This document shows, piece after piece, positions 35,899 through 47,362 of a stretch of DNA of 64,000 bases. Under the pieces are notes generated by a model. That model searched no databases and had not been told where the DNA came from. It saw only the letters and a list, made by a program, of their open reading frames with translations. Each line of letters opens with the position of its first letter. Within the stretch, counting starts at the first letter, position 1. Made by a program: the position numbers and the translations under genes. The DNA comes from Hydractinia symbiolongicarpus (Eukaryota; Cnidaria; Hydrozoa; Anthoathecata; Hydractiniidae), in assembly GCF_029227915.1 (NCBI RefSeq), contig NC_079878.1, positions 30,655,501 through 30,719,500 of the forward strand, in the 5' to 3' direction.

Positions 35899-36750
35899 TC
35901 TCATTCGTTTTGGTGGTGAAAAAATAATTTAAAAAATCGTTCGGAAAATGAGTTTACTCCCTGAGTATTTTCTTTGTGTACTTTTGACTATACGAGCCGA
36001 GTCCGGGATTTACGGGAAATCGCGGGTTTTCGTTTGCCGGCGATTAAACTTCTTTTATTCCGTGTCTCATCAAAAATGAAAACATTTTGAAAACTACAAG
36101 TCTCATGCGTTTTAGTGGTGAAAAGATAATATAAAAAATCGTTCTGGAAAGGAGTTTACTCACAGGGTACTTTCTTTGTATGTACTCGACTATACGGGCC
36201 AAGCACGGGATTTACGGGAAATCGCGGGTTTTTGTTTGCCGGCGATTAAACTTCTTTTATTCAGCGTCTCATCAAAAATGAAAACATTTTTGAAAACTAC
36301 AAGTCTCATGCGTTTTAGTGGTAAAAAGATAATATAAAAAATCGTTCTGGAAAGGAGTTTACTCACAGGGTACTTTCTTTGTATATACTCGACTATACGA
36401 GCCAAGCACGGGATTTACGGGAAATTGCGGGTTTTCGTTTGCCGGCGATTAAACTTCTTTTATTCAGCGTCTCATCAAAAATGAAAACATTTTTGAAAAC
36501 TACAAGTCTCATGCGTTTTATTGGTGAAAAAATAATATAAAAAATCGTTCGAGAAATGAGTTTACTCACAGGGTACTCTCTTTGTATACATTCGACTATA
36601 CGGGCCGAGTCCGGGATTTACGGGAAATCGCGGGTTTTCGTTTGCCGGCGATTAAACATCTTTTATTCAGCGTCTCATCAAAAATGAAAACATTTTTGAA
36701 AACTACAAGTCTCGTGCGTTTTAGTGGTGAAAAGATAATTTAAAAAATCG

Positions 36751-37870
36751 TTCTGGAAATCAGTTTACTCCCTGGGTATTTTCCTTATATACTTTTGACT
36801 ATACGGGCCGAGTTTGGGATTTACGGGAATTCGCGGGTTTTCGTTTGCCAGCGATTAAACTTCTTTTATTCAGCGTCTCATCAAAAATGAAAACATTTCT
36901 GAAAACTACAAGTCTCGTGCGTTTTAGTGGTAAAAAGATAATTTAAAAAATCGTTCTGGAAATTAGTTTCCTCGCAGGGTACTTTCTTTGTATACTTTTG
37001 ACTATACGGGCCGAGTCCGGGATTTACGGGAAATCGGGGGTTTTCGTTTGCCGGCGATTAAACTTCTTTTATTCAGCGTCTCATCAAAAATGAAAACATT
37101 TTTGAAAACTACAAGTCTCATACGTTTTAGTGGTGAAAAAATAATTTAAAAAATCGTTCGGAAAATGAATTTACTCCCTGAGTATTTTCTTTGTGTACTT
37201 TTGACTATACGGGCAGAGTCCGGGATTTACGGGAAATCGCGGGTTTTCGTTTGCCGGCGATTAAACTTCTTTTATTCAGCGTCTCATCAAAAATGAAAAC
37301 ATTTTTGAAAACTACAAGTCTCATGCGTTTTAGTGGTGAAAAGATAATTTAAAAAATCGTTCTGGAAATCAGTTTACTCCCTGGGTATTTTCCTTATATA
37401 CTTTTGACTATACGGGCCGAGTTTGGGATTTACGGGAATTCGCGGGTTTTCGTTTGCCGGCGATTAAACTTCTTTTATTCAGCGTCTCATCAAAAATGAA
37501 AACATTTCTGAAAACTACAAGTCTCGTGCGTTTTAGTGGTAAAAAGATAATTTAAAAAATCGTTCTGGAAATTAGTTTCCTCGCAGGGTACTTTCTTTGT
37601 ATACTTTTGACTATACGGGCCGAGTCCGGGATTTACGGGAAATCGGGGGTTTTCGTTTGCCGGCGATTAAACTTCTTTTATTCAGCGTCTCATCAAAAAT
37701 GAAAACATTTTTGAAAACTACAAGTCTCATACGTTTTAGTGGTGAAAAAATAATTTAAAAAATCGTTCGGAAAATGAATTTACTCCCTGAGTATTTTCTT
37801 TGTGTACTTTTGACTATACGGGCAGAGTCCGGGATTTACGGGAAATCGCGGGTTTTCGTTTGCCGGCGAT
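36751..37870 (+). repeat. 609-bp trimer, two copies
   Basis: CTGGAAATCAGTTTAC with TATTTTCCTTATATAC begins at 36,751 and 37,360, exactly 609 bp apart. The next two units, GAAATTAGTTTCCTCGCAGGG with AAATCGGGGG, and CGGAAAATGAATTTAC with GGGCAGAGTCC, follow in both. The second copy ends near 37,870, where GATTATACTTC and TTCCGCG replace GATTAAACTTC and TTCAGCG. Confidence 0.9.
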
Positions 37871-40800
37871 TATACTTCTTTTATTCCGCGTCTCATCAAA
37901 AATGAAAACATTTTTGAAAACTACAAGTCTCATGCGTTTTAGTGGTAAAAAGATAATATAAAAAATCGTTCTGGAAAGGAGTTTACTCACAGGGTACTTT
38001 CTTTGTATATACTCGACTATACGAGCCAAGCACAGGATTTACGGGAAATTGCTGGTTTTCGTTTGCCGGCGATTAAACTTCTTTTATTCAGCGTCTCATC
38101 AAAAATGAAAACATTTTTGAAAACTACAAGTCTCATGCGTTTTAGTGGTGAAAAGATAATTTAAAAAATCGTTCTGAAAATGAGTTTACTCACAGGGTAC
38201 TTTCTTCGTATGTACTCGACTATACCGGCCAAGCACGGGATTTACGGGAAATTGCGGGTTTTTGTTTGCCGGCGATTAAACTTCTTATATTCAGCGTCTC
38301 ATCAAAAATGAAAACATTTTTGAAAACTACAAGTCTCATGCGTTTTAGTGGTGAAAAAATAAATTAAAAAATCGTTCGGGAAATGAGTTTACTCCCTGAG
38401 TACTTTCTTTGTATACTTTTGACTATACGGGCCAAGTCCGGGATTTACGGGAAATCGCGGGTTTTAGTTTGCCGGCGATTAAACTTTTTTTATTCAGCGT
38501 CTCATCAAAAATGAAAACATTTTTGAAAACTACAAGTCTCATGCGTTTTAGTGGTGAAAAAATAATTTAAAAATTCGTTCGGGAAATGAGTTTACTCCCT
38601 GGGTACTTTCTTTGTATACTTTTGACTATACGGGTCGAGTCCGGGATTTACGGGAAATCGCGGATTTTCGTTTGCCGGCGATTAAACATCTTTTATTCAG
38701 CGTCTCATCAAAAATGAAAACATTTTTAAAAACAGCAAGTCTTATGCGTTTTAGTGGTGAAAAGATAATTTAAAAAATCGTTCTGGAAATGAGTTTACTC
38801 CCTGCGTAATTTCTTTGTATACTTTTGACTATACGGGCCGAGTCCGGGATTAACGGGAATTCGCGGGTTTTCGTTTGCCGGCGATTAAACTTCTTTAATT
38901 CCGCGTCTCATCAAAAATGAAATCATTTTTAAAAACTACAAGTCTCGTGCGTTTTAGTGGTGAAAAGATAATTTAAAAAATCGTTCTGGAAAGGAGTTTA
39001 CTCACAGGGTACTTTCTTTGTATATACTCGACTATACGAGCCAAGCACGGGATTTACGGGAAATAGCTGGTTTTCGTTTGCCGGCGATTAAACTTCTTTT
39101 ATTCAGCGTCTCATCAAAAATGAAAACATTTTTGAAAACTACAAGTCTCATGCGTTTTAGTGGTGAAAAAATAAATTAAAAAATCGTTCGGGAAATGAGT
39201 TTACTCCCTGAGTACTTTCTTTGTATACTTTTGACTATACGGGCCAAGTCCGGGATTTACGGGAATTCGCGGGTTTTCGTTTGCCGGCGATTAAACTTCT
39301 TTAATTCCGCGTCTCATCAAAAATGAAATCATTTTTAAAAACTACAAGTCTCGTGCGTTTTAGTGGTGAAAAGATAATTTAAAAAATCGTTCTGGAAAGG
39401 AGTTTACTCACAGGGTACTTTCTTTGTATATACTCGACTATACGAGCCAAGCACGGGATTTACGGGAAATTGCTGGTTTTCGTTTGCCGGCGATTAAACT
39501 TCTTTTATTCAGCGTCTCATCAAAAATGAAAACATTTTTGAAAACTACAAGTCTCATGCGTTTTAGTGGTGAAAAAATAAATTAAAAAATCGTTCGGGAA
39601 ATGAGTTTACTCCCTGAGTACTTTCTTTGTATACTTTTGACTATACGGGCCAAGTCCGGGATTTACGGGAAATCGCGGGTTTTCGTTTGCCGGCGATTAA
39701 ACTTCTTTTATTCAGCGTCTCATCAAAAATGAAAACATTTTTGAAAACTACAAGTCTCATGCGTTTTAGTGGTGAAAAGATAATTTAAAAAATCGTTCTG
39801 AAAATGAGTTTACTCACAGGGTACTTTCTTCGTATGTACTCGACTATACCGGCCAAGCACGGGATTTACGGGAAATTGCGGGTTTTTGTTTGCCGGCGAT
39901 TAAACTTCTTATATTCAGCGTCTCATCAAAAATGAAAACATTTTTGAAAACTACAAGTCTCATGCGTTTTAGTGGTGAAAAAATAAATTAAAAAATCGTT
40001 CGGGAAATGAGTTTACTCCCTGAGTACTTTCTTTGTATACTTTTGACTATACGGGCCAAGTCCGGGATTTACGGGAAATCGCGGGTTTTCGTTTGCCGGC
40101 GATTAAACTTCTTTTATTCAGCGTCTCATCAAAAATGAAAACATTTTTGAAAACTACAAGTCTCATGCGTTTTAGTGGTGAAAAGATAATTTAAAAAATC
40201 GTTCTGAAAATGAGTTTACTCACAGGGTACTTTCTTCGTATGTACTCGACTATACCGGCCAAGCACGGGATTTACGGGAAATTGCGGGTTTTTGTTTGCC
40301 GGCGATTAAACTTCTTATATTCAGCGTCTCATCAAAAATGAAAACATTTTTGAAAACTACAAGTCTCATGCGTTTTAGTGGTGAAAAAATAAATTAAAAA
40401 ATCGTTCGGGAAATGAGTTTACTCCCTGAGTACTTTCTTTGTATACTTTTGACTATACGGGCCAAGTCCGGGATTTACGGGAAATCGCGGGTTTTCGTTT
40501 GCCGGCGATTAAACTTCTTTTATTCAGCGTCTCATCAAAAATGAAAACATTTTTGAAAACTACAAGTCTCATGCGTTTTAGTGGTGAAAAAATAATTTAA
40601 AAATTCGTTCGGGAAATGAGTTTACTCCCTGGGTACTTTCTTTGTATACCTTTGACTATACGGGTCGAGTCCGGGATTTACGGGAAATCGCGGATTTTCG
40701 TTTGCCGGCGATTAAACATCTTTTATTCAGCGTCTCATCAAAAATGAAAACATTTTTAAAAACTGCAAGTCTTATGCGTTTTAGTGGTGAAAAGATAATT

Positions 40801-42780
40801 TAAAAAATCGTTCTGGAAATGAGTTTACTCCCTGCGTAATTTCTTTGTATACTTTTGACTATACGGGCCGAGTCCGGGATTAACGGGAATTCGCGGGTTT
40901 TCGTTTGCCGGCGATTAAACTTCTTTAATTCCGCGTCTCATCAAAAATGAAATCATTTTTAAAAACTACAAGTCTCGTGCGTTTTAGTGGTGAAAAGATA
41001 ATTTAAAAAATCGTTCTGGAAAGGAGTTTACTCACAGGGTACTTTCTTTGTATATACTCGACTATACGAGCCAAGCACGGGATTTACGGGAAATTGCTGG
41101 TTTTCGTTTGCCGGCGATTAAACTTCTTTTATTCAGCGTCTCATCAAAAATGAAAACATTTTTGAAAACTACAAGTCTCATGCGTTTTAGTGGTGAAAAA
41201 ATAAATTAAAAAATCGTTCGGGAAATGAGTTTACTCCCTGAGTACTTTCTTTGTATACTTTTGACTTTACGGGCCAAGTCCGGGATTTTCGGGAAATCGC
41301 GGGTTTTCGTTTGCCGGCGATTAAACTTCTTTTATTCAGCGTCTCATCAAAAATGAAAATATTTTTGAAAACTACAAGTCTCATGCGTTTTAGTGGTGAA
41401 AAGATAATTTAAAAAATCGTTCTGAAAATGAGTTTACTCACAGGGTACTTTCTTCGTATGTACTCGACTACACCGGCCAAGCACGGGATTTACGGGAAAT
41501 TGCGGGTTTTTGTTTGCCGGCGATTAAACTTCTTATATTCAGCGTCTCATCAAAAATGAAAACATTTTTGAAAACTACAAGTCTCATGCGTTTTAGTGGT
41601 GAAAAAATAAATTAAAAAATCGTTCGGGAAATGAGTTTACTCCCTGAGTACTTTCTTTGTATACTTTTGACTATACGGGCCAAGTCCGGGATTTACGGGA
41701 AATCGCGGGTTTTCGTTTGCCGGCGATTAAACTTCTTTTATTCAGCGTCTCATCAAAAATGAAAACATTTTTGAAAACTACAAGTCTCATGCGTTTTAGT
41801 GGTGAAAAGATAATTTAAAAAATCGTTCTGAAAATGAGTTTACTCACAGGGTACTTTCTTCGTATGTACTCGACTATACCGGCCAAGCACGGGATTTACG
41901 GGAAATTGCGGGTTTTTGTTTGCCGGCGATTAAACTTCTTATATTCAGCGTCTCATCAAAAATGAAAACATTTTTGAAAACTACAAGTCTCATGCGTTTT
42001 AGTGGTGAAAAGATAATTTAAAAAATCGTTCTGAAAATGAGTTTACTCACAGGGTACTTTCTTCGTATGTACTCGACTATACCGGCCAAGCCCGGGATTT
42101 ACGGGTAATCGCGGGTTTTCGTTTGCCGGCGATTAAACTTTTTTCATTCAGCGTCTCATCAAAAATAAAAACATTTTTGAAAACTACAAGTCTCATGCGT
42201 TTTAGTGGTGAAAAAATAATTTAAAAATTCGTTCGGGAAATGAGTTTACTCCCTGGGTACTTTCTTTGTATACTTTTGACTATACAGGTCGAGTCCGGGA
42301 TTTACGGGAAATCGCGGATTTTCGTTTGCCGGCGATTAAACATCTTTTATTCAGCGTCTCATCAAAAAGGAAAACATTTTTAAAAACTGCAAGTCTTATG
42401 CGTTTTAGTGGTGAAAAGATAATTTAAAAAATCGTTCTGGAAATGAGTTTACTCCCTGCGTAATTTCTTTGTATACTTTTGACTATACGGGCCGAGTCCG
42501 GGATTAACGGAAATTCGCGGGTTTTCGTTTGCCGGCGATTAAACTTCTTTAATTCCGCGTCTCATCAAAAATGAAATCATTTTTAAAAACTACAAGTCTC
42601 GTGCGTTTTAGTGGTGAAAAGATAATTTAAAAAATCGTTCTGGAAAGGAGTTTACTCACAGGGTACTTTCTTTGTATATACTCAACTATACGAGCCAAGC
42701 ACGGGATTTACGGGAAATTGCTGGTTTTCGTTTGCCGGCGATTAAACTTCTTTTATTCAGCGTCTCATCAAAAATGAAAA
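37871..42780 (+). repeat. 1,624-bp octamer family
   Basis: Units carrying TTCTTCGTATG with CTATACCGGCC mark the family. Such units at 38,207, 39,831, 41,455 and 43,079 are each 1,624 bp (8 x 203) apart, and additional ones sit 406 and 609 bp later in some repeats. Other order markers are ATAAATTAAAAAATCG with CTGAGTAC, TTGCTGGTTTTCG, and the TAATTTCTTTG, TTTAATTCCGCG and GAAATCATTTTT set. Octamers vary by gain or loss of a dimer. No gene content. Confidence 0.85.
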
Positions 42781-45129
42781 CATTTTTGAAAACTACAAGT
42801 CTCATGCGTTTTAGTGGTGAAAAAATAAATTAAAAAATCGTTCGGGAAATGAGTTTACTCCCTGAGTACTTTCTTTGTATACTTTTGACTATACGGGCCA
42901 AGTCCGGGATTTACGGGAAATCGCGGGTTTTCGTTTGCCGGCGATTAAACTTCTTTTATTCAGCGTCTCATCAAAAATGAAAACATTTTTGAAAACTACA
43001 AGTCTCATGCGTTTTAGTGGTGAAAAGATAATTTAAAAAATCGTTCTGAAAATGAGTTTACTCACAGGGTACTTTCTTCGTATGTACTCGACTATACCGG
43101 CCAAGCACGGGATTTACGGGAAATTGCGGGTTTTTGTTTGCCGGCGATTAAACTTCTTATATTCAGCGTCTCATCAAAAATGAAAACATTTTTGAAAACT
43201 ACAAGTCTCATGCGTTTTAGTGGTGAAAAAATTATTTAAAAAATCGTTCGGGAAATGAGTTTACTCCCTGAGTACTTTCTTTGTATACTTTTGACTATAC
43301 GGGCCAAGTCCGGGATTTACGGGAAATCGCGGGTTTTCGTTTGCCGGCGATTAAACTTCTTTTATTCAGCGTCTCATCAAAAATGAAAACATTTTTGAAA
43401 ACTACAAGTCTCATGCGTTTTAGTGGTGAAAAGATAATTTAAAAAATCGTTCTGAAAATGAGTTTACTCACAGGGTACTTTCTTCGTATGTACTCGACTA
43501 TACCGGCCAAGCACGGGATTTACGGGAAATTGCGGGTTTTTGTTTGCCGGCGATTAAACTTCTTATATTCAGCGTCTCATCAAAAATGAAAACATTTTTG
43601 AAAACTACAAGTCTCATGCGTTTTAGTGGTGAAAAGATAATTTAAAAAATCGTTCTGAAAATGAGTTTACTCACAGGGTACTTTCTTCGTATGTACTCGA
43701 CTATACCGGCCAAGCCCGGGATTTACGGGTAATCGCGGGTTTTCGTTTGCCGGCGATTAAACTTTTTTTATTAAGCGTCTCATCAAAAATGAAAACATTC
43801 CTGAAAACTACAAGTCTCATGCGTTTTAGTGGTGAAAAAATAATTTAAAAAATCGTTCGGGAAATGTGTTTACTCCCTGGGTATTTTCTTTGTATACTTT
43901 TGACGATACGGGTCGAGTCCAGGATTTACGGAAAGTTGCGGGTTATCGTTTGCCGGCGATTAAACTTCTTATATTCAGCGTCTCATCAAAAATAAAAACA
44001 TTTTTGAAAACTACAAGTCTCATGCGTTTTAGTGGTGAAAAAATAATTTGAAAATTCGTTCGGGAAATGAGTTTACTCCCTGGGTACTTTCTTTGTATAC
44101 TTTTGACTATACGGGTCGAGTCCGGGATTTACGGGAAATCGCGGATTTTCGTTTGCCGGCGATTAAACATCTTTTATTCAGCGTCTCATCAAAAATGAAA
44201 ACATTTTTAAAAACTGCAAGTCTTATGCGTTTTAGTGGTGAAAAGATAATTTAAAAAATCGTTCTGGAAATGAGTTTACTCCCTGCGTAATTTCTTTGTA
44301 TACTTTTGACTATACGGGCCGAGTCCGGGATTAACGGGAATTCGCGGGTTTTCGTTTGCCGGCGATTAAACTTCTTTAATTCCGCGTCTCATCAAAAATG
44401 AAATCATTTTTAAAAACTACAAGTCTCGTGCGTTTTAGTGGTGAAAAGATAATTTAAAAAATCGTTCTGGAAATGAGTTTACTCACAGGGTACTTTCTTT
44501 GTATATACTCGACTATACGGGCTAAGCACGGCATTTACGGGAAATCGCGGGTTTTCGTTTGCCGGCGATTAAACTTCTTTCATTAAGCGTCTCATCAAAA
44601 ATGAAAACATTCCTGAAAACTACAAGTCTCATGCGTTTTAGTGGTGAAAAAATAATTTAAAAGATCGTTCGGGAAATGTGTTTACTTCCTGGGTATTTCC
44701 TTTGTATACTTTTGACTATACGGGCCGAGTCCGGGATTTACGGGAAATCGCGGGTTTTCGTTTGCTGGCGATTAAACTTCTTTTATTCCGCGTCTCATCA
44801 AAAATGAAAACATTTTTGAAAACTACAAGTCTCATGCGTTTTAGTGGTAAAAAGATAATATAAAAAATCGTTCTGGAAAGGAGTTTACTCACAGGGTACT
44901 TTCTTTGTATATACTCGACTATACGAGCCAAGCACGGGATTTACGGGAAATTGCGGGTTTTCGTTTGCCGGCGATTAAACTTCTTTTATTCAGCGTCTCA
45001 TCAAAAATGAGAACATTTTTGAAAACTACAAGTCTCATGCGTTTTAGTGGTGAAAAAATAAATTAAAAAATCGTTCGGGAAATGAGTTTACTCCCTGAGT
45101 ACTTTCTTTGTATACTTTTGACTATACGG
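42780..45129 (+). repeat. 2,233-bp 11-mer, copy 1
   Basis: Eleven 203-bp units. Markers include AAAAATTATTTAAAAAATC near 43,231, GACGATACGGGTCGAGTCC with GGGTTATCG near 43,904, AATTTGAAAATTCG near 44,047, GGGCTAAGCACGGC near 44,519, AAAAGATCGTTCGGG near 44,660 and GAGAACATTTTTG near 45,009. All recur 2,233 bp on. The left edge is soft, because GAGAAC at 45,009 has GAAAAC at its 42,776 counterpart. Confidence 0.9.
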
Positions 45130-47362
45130 GCCAAGTCCGGGATTTACGGGAAATCGCGGGTTTTCGTTTGCCGGCGATTAAACTTCTTTTATTCAGCGTC
45201 TCATCAAAAATGAAAACATTTTTGAAAACTACAAGTCTCATGCGTTTTAGTGGTGAAAAGATAATTTAAAAAATCGTTCTGAAAATGAGTTTACTCACAG
45301 GGTACTTTCTTCGTATGTACTCGACTATACCGGCCAAGCACGGGATTTACGGGAAATTGCGGGTTTTTGTTTGCCGGCGATTAAACTTCTTATATTCAGC
45401 GTCTCATCAAAAATGAAAACATTTTTGAAAACTACAAGTCTCATGCGTTTTAGTGGTGAAAAAATTATTTAAAAAATCGTTCGGGAAATGAGTTTACTCC
45501 CTGAGTACTTTCTTTGTATACTTTTGACTATACGGGCCAAGTCCGGGATTTACGGGAAATCGCGGGTTTTCGTTTGCCGGCGATTAAACTTCTTTTATTC
45601 AGCGTCTCATCAAAAATGAAAACATTTTTGAAAACTACAAGTCTCATGCGTTTTAGTGGTGAAAAGATAATTTAAAAAATCGTTCTGAAAATGAGTTTAC
45701 TCACAGGGTACTTTCTTCGTATGTACTCGACTATACCGGCCAAGCACGGGATTTACGGGAAATTGCGGGTTTTTGTTTGCCGGCGATTAAACTTCTTATA
45801 TTCAGCGTCTCATCAAAAATGAAAACATTTTTGAAAACTACAAGTCTCATGCGTTTTAGTGGTGAAAAGATAATTTAAAAAATCGTTCTGAAATTGAGTT
45901 TACTCACAGGGTACTTTCTTCGTATGTACTCGACTATACCGGCCAAGCCCGGGATTTACGGGTAATCGCGGGTTTTCGTTTGCCGGCGATTAAACTTTTT
46001 TTATTAAGCGTCTCATCAAAAATGAAAACATTCCTGAAAACTACAAGTCTCATGCGTTTTAGTGGTGAAAAAATAATTTAAAAAATCGTTCGGGAAATGT
46101 GTTTACTCCCTGGGTATTTTCTTTGTATACTTTTGACGATACGGGTCGAGTCCAGGATTTACGGAAAGTTGCGGGTTATCGTTTGCCGGCGATTAAACTT
46201 CTTATATTCAGCGTCTCATCAAAAATAAAAACATTTTTGAAAACTACAAGTCTCATGCGTTTTAGTGGTGAAAAAATAATTTGAAAATTCGTTCGGGAAA
46301 TGAGTTTACTCCCTGGGTACTTTCTTTGTATACTTTTGACTATACGGGTCGAGTCCGGGATTTACGGGAAATCGCGGATTTTCGTTTGCCGGCGATTAAA
46401 CATCTTTTATTCAGCGTCTCATCAAAAATGAAAACATTTTTAAAAACTGCAAGTCTTATGCGTTTTAGTGGTGAAAAGATAATTTAAAAAATCGTTCTGG
46501 AAATGAGTTTACTCCCTGCGTAATTTCTTTGTATACTTTTGACTATACGGGCCGAGTCCGGGATTAACGGGAATTCGCGGGTTTTCGTTTGCCGGCGATT
46601 AAACTTCTTTAATTCCGCGTCTCATCAAAAATGAAATCATTTTTAAAAACTACAAGTCTCGTGCGTTTTAGTGGTGAAAAGATAATTTAAAAAATCGTTC
46701 TGGAAATGAGTTTACTCACAGGGTACTTTCTTTGTATATACTCGACTATACGGGCTAAGCACGGCATTTACGGGAAATCGCGGGTTTTCGTTTGCCGGCG
46801 ATTAAACTTCTTTCATTAAGCGTCTCATCAAAAATGAAAACATTCCTGAAAACTACAAGTCTCATGCGTTTTAGTGGTGAAAAAATAATTTAAAAGATCG
46901 TTCGGGAAATGTGTTTACTTCCTGGGTATTTCCTTTGTATACTTTTGACTATACGGGCCGAGTCCGGGATTTACGGGAAATCGCGGGTTTTCGTTTGCTG
47001 GCGATTAAACTTCTTTTATTCCGCGTCTCATCAAAAATGAAAACATTTTTGAAAACTACAAGTCTCATGCGTTTTAGTGGTAAAAAGATAATATAAAAAA
47101 TCGTTCTGGAAAGGAGTTTACTCACAGGGTACTTTCTTTGTATATACTCGACTATACGAGCCAAGCACGGGATTTACGGGAAATTGCGGGTTTTCGTTTG
47201 CCGGCGATTAAACTTCTTTTATTCAGCGTCTCATCAAAAATGAGAACATTTTTGAAAACTACAAGTCTCATGCGTTTTAGTGGTGAAAAAATAAATTAAA
47301 AAATCGTTCGGGAAATGAGTTTACTCCCTGAGTACTTTCTTTGTATACTTTTGACTATACGG
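45130..47362 (+). repeat. 2,233-bp 11-mer, copy 2
   Basis: Directly follows copy 1. I noticed only scattered single-base differences, such as CTGAAATTGAG near 45,888 against CTGAAAATGAG. Similarity stops near 47,362, where GGGCCAAGTCC is replaced by GGGCCGACTCC. Because 11 units is a whole number, the array phase is kept across the join. Confidence 0.9.

Larger units (their letters stand above)
31631..36750 (+). repeat. Mixed block with 812-bp tetramer
   Basis: About 25 units, no gene content. GTATACTTTTGAATATACGG occurs near 32,079 and 32,891, offset 812 bp, with the linked TTTTCGTTTCCCGG/TTTTCGTTTCAAGG unit and GTGGTTAAAAAATAATTT junctions. CGTTGGGGAAAT junctions occur near 32,649 and 33,459. 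TATA-variant tails with GGAAAGGAG units appear at about 33,654, 34,871, 36,131 and 36,333. From here rightwards I saw no GATTAAC allele. Confidence 0.8.
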
